The notes under the pieces: generated by a model
What the model was told of the DNA's origin: nothing
What the model saw: the letters and a program-made list of their open reading frames with translations, nothing else
Databases searched by the model: none
Made by a program: the position numbers and the translations under genes
Part shown: piece after piece, positions 12,288 to 23,696 of the stretch
Layout of the letters: every line of letters begins with the position of its first letter
How positions within the stretch are numbered: the first letter of the stretch is position 1
From: Prostheceraeus crozeri
Taxonomy: Eukaryota; Platyhelminthes; Polycladida; Euryleptidae
DNA: 64,000 nucleotides
Direction: 5' to 3'
NCBI GenBank assembly: GCA_907163375.1
Contig: CAJQUW010001972.1
Coordinates: 372,001-436,000, forward strand

Positions 12288-13380
12288 AGTGTATTTGAGA
12301 ATTCGTGGACCATTACTTTTCTTTCTATCCACCGTCACAACTTTTAAATATTTACTGAATTTTTAAAAATAGAACCTTGCGACATCCATGTATAATTACA
12401 CGTCATTCATTTATGTATAATTCCCCCGACTGAATATCTACATTGTATATACACCTCATAACGAGAAATGAGGAGAGCCTGTCTCAGTTAAAAGGGATAT
12501 GAAATAAAACCAGAGTTATTAGTACACTTGTACACTGATGACATAGCCTGTACGCAAATGTCCTCGTCGTTACTGTCTTAATTAATTTCCCTTTCAATTG
12601 GGGCCGGATCTCTCCATTTTTTAAATAATAATTAACAATAGCACTGACTTTCATATAACTATTTTCTACCAAGCCGTATAAGGTTTCGCTGCATTATATA
12701 GTTTGAACATGATTCCAGTCCTGTCACGAAATCATCGAGTGAAAATCGTTAGCCCTGAATTATGATATTTAGAACATTAAAAGACTCCAAAGCCGTATTC
12801 AGACATCGATGAATTAAACAATTTAGTAAGGTTAACGCTAATCAGTTTTGAAAAAGTAATCACAGGTTTCTCGTTATCGATAGGTGCTTCAAAGCTGGCC
12901 GAACTATTTTAAATTAATGTATGTCATGCGTGCACCTTAACACTGCGTCGTGATTTTAAAGAATATGGTTTCAGTTTTATCTAGAGGTTCCATGTCATTC
13001 TCTTCATAGTCTCATTGTAGCCCCTTCAATTATATTTGTGATGACTATGAGCTATTCCAGTTACAATCGTAATGGTCTTGTTGGCTATCATTTTTGTCTT
13101 CTAGATTACTCTCATCATATATGAATTGTTATTGTAATTTGTTTCAAATGGATTGTTTTATAGATTTTTATTTCATGTTTCAGCCGTTTTATCAGTTATG
13201 GTTTTTGTATTAGCTTTCTAGCAGTGATAATAATCATTTCTTTCCCTAAACGAGATATTTGTTTTTGTGTACTAATAAACGGGATAAATAAATGTCAAGC
13301 AGACCTACCGTAAGGAAGGCAATCATACGCATAGAATTGCGTTCATCACACAGCTAGATTTTGATCGTTCTCGGGCTCTA
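12288..13380 (+). other. 3' non-coding part of the 8362 transposon
   Basis: AT-rich sequence between the transposase stop and the GTGCTCTA subterminal repeats. No gene, tRNA or nested element was recognised. Confidence 0.5.
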
Positions 13381-13892
13381 TTGCGTTTAAAAAATGTGCT
13401 CTATTTTGCATAAAAATGTGTTCTATTTTGCCCAAAATTGTGCTCTAAAGTGCTCTAACACCACCTTGAAATTCCAGTAGACACCCTGATATATTAAAAA
13501 ATGATTATTAGAAAAACAATAATAACTTTGGGAGAAATAAAAATTAAAAAAATAAACCATTTAAGCAGCCGGGCATATATCAAACAAATCTCCCATGTCT
13601 GCTTTTCAAAATAAAACTTGATTCATGTCTGTATCATTATTAGTTTTTTTGTAAAATAAAAATGAAATTCGTAGAGACATCTGGGACAGCCTGTATTTAT
13701 CAATCAAGTTTCAATCATACAGTCATTTGGTGGAAGGATCTTAGATTTGGCAAGGACAAAAAATAATTGCACTTGATTGTCCATTAATTGCAATTAATTG
13801 ATTGCTCATGTGATCCAATTAAATTCATTGCTTGTTAGCAAGAAATGACACCAACTAAAATGCAATTAATTTTTCCAATCCCTGGCTTCACA

Positions 13893-14575
13893 TCACATGC
13901 TGAAATTTACTGGCTGCGATTCTTTTCAAACACTGCTTTCAGTTGTTGATAGTATATTGGAGGTGGCAGTCAGTTGCTTCTGAAAGTATTCTTTTCATTT
14001 CTTACACATCCTTGGCCCTCTCAAGGCAAGAAGCCATGCTAGCAAGCTGCGCTGGAGCAGCCTTCACTCACTCGCAACTCTCACCATGTAAGGGTAAGTA
14101 ACATCTGGTGAGAGTGGAATTATCTCTGCAAGCGCACAGATGTTTCATTGTCGTAGCTAATGATTGATGACAAAGTGACTTAACTAGGATAGATGAGGTG
14201 TGTTATAGACTCACATTGATGATTTTATGGGAAATGATTCAATGCTATCAATTGCAGCATTTAAGATAATACCAATACTTATGATGTTGAGGTGTTGTTT
14301 CGTAGTTATTGAACTCGTCTAAATCTCTCGTCAGTCCACATGCATGCTGGCCCTCTTTATCATATGAAAAGAGAATGTAATAATTGAGCTTTAAAATTGC
14401 AAGGTACTAGATAGTTGATCAACGGAGTATAAAAATCTGATAGCTTCACACAATTGGAAGCTGCAGTCAACTCTTGTGCACTCTAGTCTTCAATCCCTCT
14501 GCCATGGTGGCGGTCACTTAGATGTATAGCATAAGACGATAACAGACTGTGATAAAATATTGCAAAAAGTAATTA
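13893..14575. other. Intronic sequence, nothing recognised
   Basis: No open frame, repeat pair or RNA gene could be supported between the nest and the next MITE. Confidence 0.5.
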
Positions 14576-15323
14576 CAGTGCTCCCCCCGTGCAACGACCA
14601 CAGAAAGGAGTACGGAAAAGTGGTCGTTTAGGGAGTTGGTCGCTCTTTAGCATGCATGTAGCTGTACTGTTTGCTTGTGATAGAGATTGTCTACATGTCT
14701 TTCGAACTCTGACATTGCATCTCAATAGAAAGTGATTGTGGAGGACTATGTACATTTTCTTTTACTAAGTCGAACGTCTTTGAAATTAGACTTTCTAAAA
14801 TTAGGCCTACTGTAATTTGAAAGGTAAACATAACTATATATATATATAGTTATGCAATGCTGGATATGAATGCTGTGCTGATATTTGTTGTAGATTTAAA
14901 AAATATGTGAAAATATACACGTATACCAAGCCACAAGTTCTGTGTGGCGCTTTCTAGCAACAGTTATTGGCAAAATTTAATTTTCTCTTGCCAGTCAATG
15001 TTGTTTGAAAGCGACACGCATTAACTCATTCATTCAGTTCTCAATTATCATTTCACACACGAACAAAGTAAATTTTGTTGAAGTTATGGCTTTAGAAAGA
15101 GAGGTGAGAAAGGTACGCGATTCACTTTTTTCTCTCATTTGGCGATTTTTATAAAGCTGTCAGTCTGCATGTGATCGCTGGAGAGGGTTAAAAATTCAAA
15201 TTAGCACGTCTGAACTCGGTCGTTGTAAAGTGGTCGCTGCTGAGGAGTCTAATACATTGGAAAATTGTCCGTAGTATGGGAAGGCGGCCGTTGCAGGGGT
15301 TGGTCGTTAAAGGGGGACTGCTG
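14576..15323. mobile_element. MITE, 748 bp, with GTGGTCGTT-type ends
   Basis: Left end CAGTGCTCCCCC at 14576 and right end GGGGGACTGCTG ending at 15323 are imperfect inverted copies with TA on each side. Subterminal motifs of the type GTGGTCG(T/C)T repeat at 14620-14645 and, in the same sense, at 15218-15310. A perfect 26-bp AT palindrome centred near 14843 lies inside. No coding. TA flanks suggest a Tc1/mariner or pogo relative. Confidence 0.68.
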
Positions 15324-15358
15324 TATTTCAAAATCTACAAAAATTTGAATTTTCTTTG

Positions 15359-16921
15359 CAGGGTGTCCGCGACCTGGAAAAACCTGGAATTTCGCGGTTT
15401 GACCTGGAAAACCTGGAAAAACCTGGAATTCGAAGAAAAAACCTGGAAAAACCTGGAATATTGCTATTATATAACTTTGTAATCGCATGTTATCTTAATA
15501 TAACATCGTAGAAGAAATGGTTTCATAAAAATGGAAATGTAAAACTGAAAAAGAGGTATTATGAATATGTATAATGCTGAACATATTATTGTGGATGGAA
15601 TTTGTCAATCATCTCTATCTTTTTTTCAGAATTTTGTATTATTGATGCGATATGAATGTAGAAAAATCAATAAGCATTGTGATGTTATTTTAATCCGTGA
15701 TTGGCTAATGCACATTGATAATTCTGGCTATATGGCATGGTTTGAAGATATGAGTGTGAATGCTGAGTATTGTTTTTGTCTCATTCCATATAATAATAAT
15801 GTTGGTGATGGTTGCTTTCTATCGATTTGATATGGTTGGATGGAATTATGAATGTCGAAATAATCTTGAATACTCTTCGAATTTTCAACTACGTTCAATC
15901 GAGAGAAGGTGGATTTCATCGTCTATAATTTGCCTTATGAATCCAGTGTATTATCCAATGATGAAAAAAATTCTCATCCTTTCCCACGGGAATGCGTATG
16001 TTGAGTCTGGTTTTTCCGTCAACCAGTCCATATTGAACAAAATCTTCAGAGCCATTCTCTAATCTCACAAAGACTTGTGTGCGACTGGTTGATATCAACA
16101 GGAGGACCAGAAAATGTTGTCATTTCGCCTGATATAATGAACTCAGTGAGAAACGCTCGAAGACGTTATCGCACTGCCCTAGAAGACAAGCAATCAAAAG
16201 AAACTGAAAAGAAAATTGAGGAATGAACTTCACGAGATACAAGCAAAACGTCTTGCGATGAAAGCTCAATCGGAAGCCGAAGACGAGATGTTGCTGAGAC
16301 AAATGATGTCCATCAGAAAGTCCATATAGTTTCTTATAATTTGAATTTGCTTATCATTGCTTGTTATTTGTTTTATTTCGTTGTTGAATGAGCTGCGTAT
16401 TGACTCATTTTGTTTTCAAACATTTCTTTTCTTGTTTTTGTTATACAATAATTAATTAATAATTATTTAATTGTAGCTTATACCAAACTGTCAATGCATT
16501 GCATGATTTTTTTTTAGTTATGCTCATCCTGGTAGAATACCGATTTTTGATTCATAACTATGTTTCACAGATATGTTGTTTTGAATTTGAAGGGAATATT
16601 TTAGTTGAAAGCTTAAAATAGTATATCGAAATACTGCTGCAACAATAGTGTATTAAGACAAATCAGTAACAGAGACGAACTAAAACTGCTCTACAGTTAA
16701 TTTCTAAATCAAAGAGATAGTGTTAAGATGTTATATACGAGTACATACTTAATGATGTAACTGGTGCTTCATATAGCTTGTGAAATCAGCAAGATACTGA
16801 TATCTTGTAACAAGACAACGTTGAATTATGGCTAGAATTATTAAGCGGTAAACGTGGATTTTTGCTTAAATCGACCTGGAAAAACCTGGAATTTCGGTCT
16901 CGAAAAGCCGCGGACACCCTG
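15359..16921 (+). mobile_element. hAT-like transposon with ACCTGGAAAAACCTGGAA ends
   Basis: Ends CAGGGTGTCCGCG (15359-15371) and CGCGGACACCCTG (16909-16921) are perfect 13-bp inverted repeats. TCTTTG flanks both (15353-15358 and 16922-16927), an exact 6-bp duplication. ACCTGGAA is repeated at least six times in the first 100 bp and twice at the right end. It carries the C-terminal end of a transposase related to that at 9514-12287, so it is an internally shortened copy of a related family. The left interior (15540-15930) has no recognised domain. Confidence 0.87.
15940..16329 (+). pseudogene. hAT-type transposase C-terminal remnant
   Basis: Reads NPVYYPMMKKILILSHGNAY then VESGFSVNQSIL, the hAT dimerisation motif with the conserved E. 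After a stop and at least two frame changes it continues NARRRYRTALEDKQSKETEK and a charged tail ending RQMMSIRKSI, TAG 16327-16329. The order (motif, RRRY, basic coiled tail) matches the transposase at 11918-12287, which supports kinship. The catalytic N-terminal two thirds are missing. Inactive. Confidence 0.75.
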
Positions 16922-16927
16922 TCTTTG

Positions 16928-18862
16928 TTTATCATAATACGAGTGTTTATTTCATTTTTATGGGAAGTATGCTGGGACACACAGAAACTCTGTTTACAAA
17001 TAGATGTATTTCTCAGTCCACGATTTTTCTGATAATTGCGAGTTGAGTAGAGAACGTCTATCTCCTTTTTTTAATGTCATCGTTGAATCATTTTGAATCG
17101 GATTTCTGTTGATAAGCACATGGGAGAAGTTATGAAAAAATGCCAGCAAAATATAGTCGTCACTGCGCAGCACGTAATTTTACTTTTCAGACTTATTTGA
17201 TGCAGAAATCGAAAGCTTATAGATAAATTCATCAATTTACAATGAGGATGCAATTAGACAACTAGGCTTATTCCTGATTTATTTTCTTCCTCCATCATGG
17301 AAAACGACTTCATTCTTATGAAAATAATCACACTGTATTATCAAAATTGTTCAATGTATTGCGATTTTACATTGTTAAACATGTTACTGTTAAATGAGTA
17401 AAAGTAGAAGTCGAAAACGCAAAAGTCTTTTTGTTAAAAGCAATATTAACCCTTGTTTCTTTTCATCATTTCTCTGAAATGGACATAGTTTATAGACGGA
17501 AATGAGCACGACAGTCTGTAACCGGTCAAACCATGTGTTTTAAGGCAATAAATAAATAATTCCCGAGAAAACGATGCTTCACAACATATTGCAAACTCGA
17601 ACCATCTGACATCATTATTATTGACTTGTCAGTCATACAATAGTTGCACAAATCCGTCATTTAATCGAAATATATGATTATGAGCAATCGAAAGTAAATG
17701 TTCCCTGAAAAAATCTTCGTTGAGTTCTTTGACAACAAATGTTCAATCCTACTTTTCATAGTCTGCCGGAGGATAAAAGTGTAGAGTTCTTCAACGATAG
17801 CTTCAGTGAACGAGTGTACACGAAGAGGATACCCATAGATGACTCCCAATCAGAGATTGCCAAGATTAAATTACATTGCAGTTGATTGGCTGCAATTAAT
17901 TGGTTGCTTCCTGTTGTAATTAAAGTTAATCTATTTCTTTAGTTAATTAACTGATAGTCCTGCTCCTAACGTAAATTCGCTCATCAATAGGAAATTAGAC
18001 GTCTTAACGTCTGCGCAGTTTCAGTCTGTATCATCAAAATTCAAAACAAAACTAAAGTGAAGACCCAAATACTTCTTGGTGTTAAGTTTCAGGGAAGCTG
18101 ATTGAAGTTGTCTATCAGACGAATGCCACCGTGAAGATGTTTTCGAGAAATTTATGATTAAGCATCGTCGTGTCATCTATCACTGACTCATTCATTGTGT
18201 AATTTATCCTTTGATGGTTAGCATGCCCGTCGCTGGTTCTTTACGAGAAGGAATCAAAAGATGCTGCAGATGTGCAACGAATGCATGCCAGCTGTCATCG
18301 ATAGCTGATAGAACATCGAAGTCTTTAGAGCATTTCGTTCTCGTTTAACCCATTTATGGTCACGTTCATTGAGAGACTCAAAGAAGCGGTTGGCACCTTC
18401 ACCGTGTTCTTTTCCATTCTGTTCTTGTAAATAGAAGAAGAATTTCTATGAAACTGTTAACTCTGTGAAGGTTGATCTCCAGTCGGTTGATCATAGTATC
18501 ATGATTTTGTTTGAAGTAGTCGGATCTGAATTAGTACAGAACTTTTCATCTCTATTTGGCACGCAATTGATATCTGGTATATGCTTCCTATTTGGATATT
18601 TTACGAGGAATAAGTCATCTAGTCGCCATAGACAGATTGTGAGTTTAAGTGGTTGAATTTATTTGCTGCAAATACTACAAGGAGGCATTGCTGGTTGATG
18701 ACAACACTTGCGAGAAGCCTACATAGCATTGTGGCAAATTAGAGGGAAACTATCCATTTTATGCTTTATAAATTATGAATTGGGTTTGTCGATTTGCCGA
18801 AACTTCTGATGCACTGATAAGATTTTTCAATGTTTTCGAGGTTGTCCTTAGACCTCTCGAAC
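16928..18862. other. Intronic sequence, one repeat fragment
   Basis: No gene recognised. The only structured part is the CAATTAATTG-rich fragment at 17860-17965. Confidence 0.5.
17860..17965. repeat. CAATTAATTG-rich transposon fragment
   Basis: Contains TGCAATTAATTGGTTGC and AGTTAATTAACTGATAG, closely resembling the ends at 39093-39804 and 6248-6360. No partner end was found nearby, so it is probably a solitary end or a decayed short copy. Confidence 0.45.
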
Positions 18863-18867
18863 TTAGA

Positions 18868-21174
18868 CAGTGGTCGGATTTGGGCACGAATTTGTCGAAA
18901 GTGGGCACGAATACACGAAAAATGAATGTGGGCACGAAAATTAGACCTCCTGAAATTCGTGCCCATCTTTTTCTGAGAATCACCTGAATTTTCGAGCACA
19001 ATCTGTATTAACAGCCGTATGCTTCATGCATTAATTCATTGTATGCATCAAAACAATTCAATTCATTGTTGATTCTGGAAATCAAATCTTTTTCAATTTT
19101 TTTCAAATAAAAAATAAATAGAATGAAGCAATACAGGTATATGTCTACGTCATTCGATCGAGCTATATTTACTCCTCAGCGTCGGTCGGGGAAACACTTG
19201 TGACTCTAGCACACCAATGTATCATTTGCGTACAGAAGAAAAACAATCAGAAAAATGATAGATTACTCGGGTACTTTGACGGCAAACTCTAATTAATTCG
19301 ATGACATAGCCTTCTCTTCCACTTTGGTGCAGTATTTGATTATATGGTGCATACATGAAAGGAATTACCATGGGATTGGTATTATAATTTTTTCCTTATT
19401 CATTCACCACATCATTAAGGTTATAACATTAATTTTTCTTGATAATTGATGCTAACAATGAGTAGTAGGCCTGTGTCGATAATCTGAAGCTCAACTGAAT
19501 ATCCCATAACTTCAGAATGGAAATTATGAACAAAATAGTCCATGAATATAACTTATTTTTTGATTGCCACCGGGCGCCATGATCCTCCCCCCATTTGACG
19601 TCTAGTTCCATCCAGATTGCATAGGCCCATGAGATGAGACTTATCTTCCAGATGCAGTTCGGCTTCCTAAGGTCCGTTCTTGTCGAAGAAGTCGTCCATT
19701 ATAACGCGTTTCGCAATCGTTTCTCGATAGTGGGCTACTGGCTCGGCCTCTCTCACTGAAATATTGTCGTCTTTTGAAAGGGGACCACCAGTTCCAGCCA
19801 ATTTAACTGTTTCTTCCAGCCATAATATTCGCAAAATGAATCATATCGATCGGTTTCAATCCGAACCCAAGCGAACCATATCCGTCGAATACTTCATTAA
19901 CTCCCGCTCGTGGCTGTCGATTAGGGATCGTCGGTTACCAGGATTCGGATTGATAGAGATTTTGACATGTCTTCTCAATGTAGTCTCGAGAAAGCCGTAT
20001 TGCCTGGAGTCTTTATAGATTGATATTCTGCTGACCGCTACTTCCTTCTCAGTAGCAATGCGTGTTTGCCGATCCATCGTCAGCCAAGTAATGAAAAAAT
20101 ACTTGCTTTAAAATGAATTAGCTGAATATCTAGTACGTTTATTTTGATCTAGTTTGATTTGCATTGAGTTTCTAACTTGCAACAAATGTTAAGTCAATAC
20201 ATAGTTGTCTGTCGGCATTGTATCACAAAATGTTGACTTTCCCACGATGTGTATGCATGAACAGCGAGTTTTTGTCACATCTATGGTTATCTAGCCTATA
20301 GAAACTATAGAAAGAATATCGTGTAACATTTTTTGATCATTCTGACATGATTGACGTAGGCCTCCACATACTGCATGTTAGATATCCATGCGTGAAGTAT
20401 AGAATATCGGATTTTTTAAGTAAGAAATTTATTTGATCAAATTAAATACCTCCAAAATAGAGGTGCCTCTGAATTAGCCTTAATTTACCCTACAAAGATG
20501 CACGGGTCTCATCAGCAAGCTGATCAATTGCCTACATTTCTTTCCGGTTCCTTTAACATCTTGGGCGATCAGCAGCAGGCGAACCCACGACCAAAGGCAT
20601 GCCCCACAAAGCTTATAAAAGTCTTGAAGTAGTAAAGACCAACTTACAAGTCAGCATTACAAAATGAACAGAAAATCAATGATAGAAGCGAAAAGACTCA
20701 TGTCAGGAATACATGACGAGACTCCGGCGGATGCAGATCTGAAGGTTCTTCTGAATGAAATGTCGAAACTAGTGGATGAGAAAATCTGGAATTAGACAGA
20801 CTATTTCAAAAGTTCATGAAAAGAAGGATCAGTGTTTACCTTGACAGTGACGATGACAATGCTGTTCCTAATAAGAAATAATTTTTATAAACTTTTTCAC
20901 GTAATATACGTAATACGAATAATACTCGTACTTATAGCTAAATGCAAAGTGCATTTCTATGCATTTTGGCATATTTTCAGTTGATTAGTTTCTATTGCAT
21001 GTACATACATATGCAACAAATGGCTCAAATAACGATATGAAGATCATGTAATTCAATTACAATGCGATTCATGGTCATGCATATGAAGCAGTAAGTTCTT
21101 TGAGCTGGTGTTACTGCATGGACACGAATGAGGGGTGGGCACGAAAATCCTGAAAATTCTAAATCCGACCACTG
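18868..21174. mobile_element. DNA transposon with GGGCACGAA repeats
   Basis: Ends CAGTGGTCGGATTT (18868-18881) and AAATCCGACCACTG (21161-21174) are perfect 14-bp inverted repeats. TTAGA flanks both sides (18863-18867, 21175-21179); the next base can be counted either way, so the duplication is 5 or 6 bp. GGGCACGAA recurs at 18891, 18903 and 18931 and near 21137 close to the right end, with an inverted copy at 18957. Inside lie a pogo/CENP-B-like fragment on the minus strand (about 19614-20077) and a short frame at 20664-20796 (MNRKSMIEAKRLMSGIHDET) of unknown origin. Confidence 0.85.
19614..20077 (-). pseudogene. Pogo/Tigger-like transposase, N-terminal DNA-binding fragment
   Basis: On the minus strand from 20077, SISIYKDSRQYGFLETTLRR-like sequence (read as RISIYKDSRQYGFLETTLRR) matches the psq-type helix-turn-helix. 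It is followed by RRSLIDSHERELMKYSTDMV, resembling the CENP-B-type second helix-turn-helix with its LxxxxExELxxY pattern. Beyond 19856 the frame breaks down; FFDKNGP near 19690 may be residual. The DDE catalytic part is not recognisable. It could be the decayed gene of the 18868-21174 element or a separate pogo copy inside it; the lack of TA flanks on the host element favours the latter. Confidence 0.6.
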
Positions 21175-21179
21175 TTAGA

Positions 21180-22045
21180 CTAATGCCTAGACTTTTCAAA
21201 TGTTTGCCTCTTCGGCAAAGTAAAGCAGGGATGCGAAGTCCTATCACTTTAATAGGACTCTGATTCAAGTAGTCGGCTTAGTAAAAAGGGAAAAAGATGT
21301 AGAAACATCTAGTACTAAATATGTAGCTCTGAGGCAAATCTTTGCGTTAAGTCAATTCATGTAGGTCATGTAATGTTAGCTACAATAATCAAATATAATG
21401 TTACACACCTTGATGAAATACTGTTGGTTCACGTAGTAATATGAATGTAAACATTCAAAGTGTTCATCATCATTCTGTATTGACAATGGACCATCATACA
21501 ATTGACAGTACGACGAGAATGATTTTCAGACCGGAATCAGTTCCTTGTGTATTGTATAGTATGCGAGCATGAAATCGCTAGTCTTCATGTCCTTGTTCAA
21601 GTGCGTCTATCTAGATTCGATACAAGACAATGCAAGATTCAATACAAGGGCAGCTTCTTGTATATTAGGGATCGTCCATAATCCACGTGGACAGCGGAGG
21701 GTGCAGGGGCTCTGTAGTGGTGTCCACTTTCTGTCCATGTGAAGGAGGAAGGGCTTAACTAAAATTTGAAATCAGCACCCTCAATCCTATCAAGTCAGCG
21801 CAATGAAGTTGTTAGTCAGACATCCTATAATGCATCATAAGCATCAATCATTGAGTAAATGTGATTCAGTACCTCTCACTTCAGTTGACTTGATTTGATT
21901 TTGTGTGACAACACTACAAGAAATCCTACCGCAATTATCTATTCAACTGCCACGTTTTGAAAGACTTATTATGAACAGAAAATTATAAAAAAACATTTGG
22001 TGTACTTGCTCTACAACTTTTTCAAAATAATCAATTTTTTTACAG
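21180..22045. other. IMPDH: End of IMPDH intron A
   Basis: No gene recognised. At 21666 the sequence TAGGGATCGTCCATAATCCA has the look of a hAT-type transposon terminus, but no second end was found. The stretch closes with the polypyrimidine tract and acceptor for the next exon. Confidence 0.5.
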
Positions 22046-22338
22046 GAAGTCATGGCAGTCGGAAGACCTCAAGCAACGGCTGTGTACAAAGTCGCAGAAT
22101 ATGCTCGCAGATTTGGTGTTCCGGTCACTGCTGATGGTGGCATTCGTGATGTTGGCCATATAATCAAGGCACTGAGTCTAGGTGCCTCCACGGTCATGAT
22201 GGGAGGTCTGTTAGCAGGAACCACGGAGGCCCCTGGTGAATATTTCTTTGCTGATGGTGTTCGACTGAAGAAATATCGTGGCATGGGATCGTTAGATGCT
22301 ATGGAGAAAAATAAAGGCAGTCAAGCACGATACTTCAC
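22046..22338 (+). CDS. IMPDH: IMP dehydrogenase, exon with IMP-binding loops and flap
   Basis: Encodes [20 protein letters not shown] through [17 protein letters not shown], equal to about human IMPDH2 residues 335-432. Visible functional parts are TADGGI (human D364, which holds the IMP ribose), the phosphate loop [17 protein letters not shown], the mobile flap [12 protein letters not shown], and the catalytic Arg-Tyr pair in QARYF (human R429-Y430). The phosphate loop has GG where human has GS; as I recall, fungal enzymes also have GG, so this is not damage. The acceptor is TTTTTTTACAG at 22045 and the donor GTAAGT at 22339, leaving phase 2. There is one extra residue after RYF compared with human, at the splice junction. 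Confidence 0.98.
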
Positions 22339-23696
22339 GTAAGTAATAAATCAAATTGTAATAATGGCGAACTCAATAGTTGACGAATCCTAGGAATCAT
22401 ACACACGTTTTTCGATGCTCCGACAAACGTTGTTTCTGTGGTTATGTCACAGCAAGCCTGAAGATTTCACCGCTTAGAAGGAAGTGACAGTAGCGATAAG
22501 ACAGAGAATCTTTTTTCGGCCCCCTTCTGGCACCGCCAAAAGACGGTTAATGAGAGTTGACTGTATGTATTTGGTATTGTCACAGCATCAAAAATGTTCA
22601 CATGAAGTCTATTTTTTCAAACAATTGGACATACTATGATTGGAATATCTATCTGATAATTGCTGTCGTGCGGTCGAGCCCCGTGACATTGAGCGTCGTC
22701 AACAAGATCTCTACAAGACTTTCAAATATCGCAGCTCTTCAGCGAAAGTCTGACGATGACAGAACCGTTCAAGGCCTGGAGGAGATGACACCGGTGTGAC
22801 TTAACTCTATTCTTGCATTGCATACATTTCATTTTCCTGCCTAAGGAGGATCGTGTTTTTTCCATAAACTACAAATTCCTAGTAGACCACAAGCTTATAC
22901 TTACATCATGTATGTTGCCTTGATAGAGAGAACGCAGGTTTTGGATCTTTTTGACTTATCCAACTTTATAACTAAATTTGAATTATCCCACGATAATATA
23001 ATGCTTTCAAAATATTATCAAGCATTTATTGTGAGAAAGCGGTCTTGGATGAGTTTGGATCGAAGGACTGTTTTTAAAACCTTAACACTACGCTCAATTT
23101 TCAACTAAAAAGGAAATTGATATCCTAAGTTGCCTACTTAGTCCTCCAAAAATGCGGACATGTTCGTTCAAATTGTACCTAGCGTATATGTCAATATGGC
23201 ATACTGATTTACAAGAGGCACTTTAATGCTCGTTAAAGTGTTTTTTGGCAAACACATGACTTTGTTCTCATGAGGATAAATTGTTGACGATTGATTAGAT
23301 AAAGTCCATCTGAAAATACTTCATATCAGCTCCGGCTGTCAATCTTTTGAGCAATACATTTTGGCAGCCTTTAGCTTATCAGCTTAGCTTAAAATGCATT
23401 CAGTGTTTAAGATAGCACTTGTCTAAATTTCACCGAACAGATGGTAGTCGACAAGCCTAGATAATTTAACTTCAAAAATCTGTCATCTCAATGATCAGCT
23501 GACATTTTAGATTCTAAGTACATGCTTATTAATAATTTGGTTTACCACAGGAAAAAGCGGAAAAGTCCATCCAGGACGACCCTATCCTCCTTTTGTGCGT
23601 TATAGCATGGGTGGTCCTTGTAAAATTAGCGACAAGTTTCAATAAAAGCTTTGATCACTGATCGACATGACTGCACTTTCTGAAATGTGAACAGAT

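Larger units (their letters stand above)
8362..13488 (+). mobile_element. hAT-like transposon with GTGCTCTA subterminal repeats
   Basis: Ends CAGGTTGTCTACTG (8362-8375) and CAGTAGACACCCTG (13475-13488) are inverted copies with one mismatch. ATATA stands outside each end, giving a 5-bp duplication, though low-complexity sequence makes this weak. GTGCTCTA or close variants recur at least five times in 8370-8465 and again at 13395-13460, like transposase-binding sites. The interior carries a hAT-type transposase C-terminal half, itself split by a younger element at 9643-11380. Confidence 0.85.
6833..13693 (+). mobile_element. Mariner-superfamily transposon with 136-bp inverted repeats
   Basis: The left arm 6833-6968 and right arm 13557-13693 are near-perfect inverted copies over about 136 bp, beginning AGGCTGTCCCAGATGTCTCT. 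TA flanks both sides (6831-6832 and 13694-13695). The left end lacks the first C of the right arm's CAGGCTG. Its transposase gene is at 7208-8266. Most of the 6.9-kb length is a later insertion at 8362-13488. Confidence 0.93.
6248..13884. mobile_element. Outer hAT-like shell of the nested insertion
   Basis: Left end CAGGGATGGAAAAAATTAAT at 6248; the right end, read in reverse, is CAGGGATTGGAAAAATTAAT at 13884. Both ends are rich in CAATTAATTG. Candidate 8-bp duplications GTTTCATG (6240-6247) and GCTTCACA (13885-13892) match at five of eight positions, suggesting an old hAT insertion. Only about 580 bp on the left and 190 bp on the right belong to the shell; the rest is a later mariner insertion. 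No transposase of its own was seen. Confidence 0.72.
5863..22045 (+). other. IMPDH: IMPDH intron A (16.2 kb) filled with transposons
   Basis: Bounded by donor GTGTGT at 5863 and acceptor TTTTACAG ending at 22045. It contains a five-level transposon nest (6248-13884), a 748-bp MITE, a hAT-like element and a 2.3-kb element. No independent host gene was recognised inside. Confidence 0.93.

Noticed and set aside
15276-15488. Frames encoding KTWKNLEF repeats as a repeat protein
   Set aside because: They are the ACCTGGAA subterminal DNA repeats of the 15359 element read as protein.
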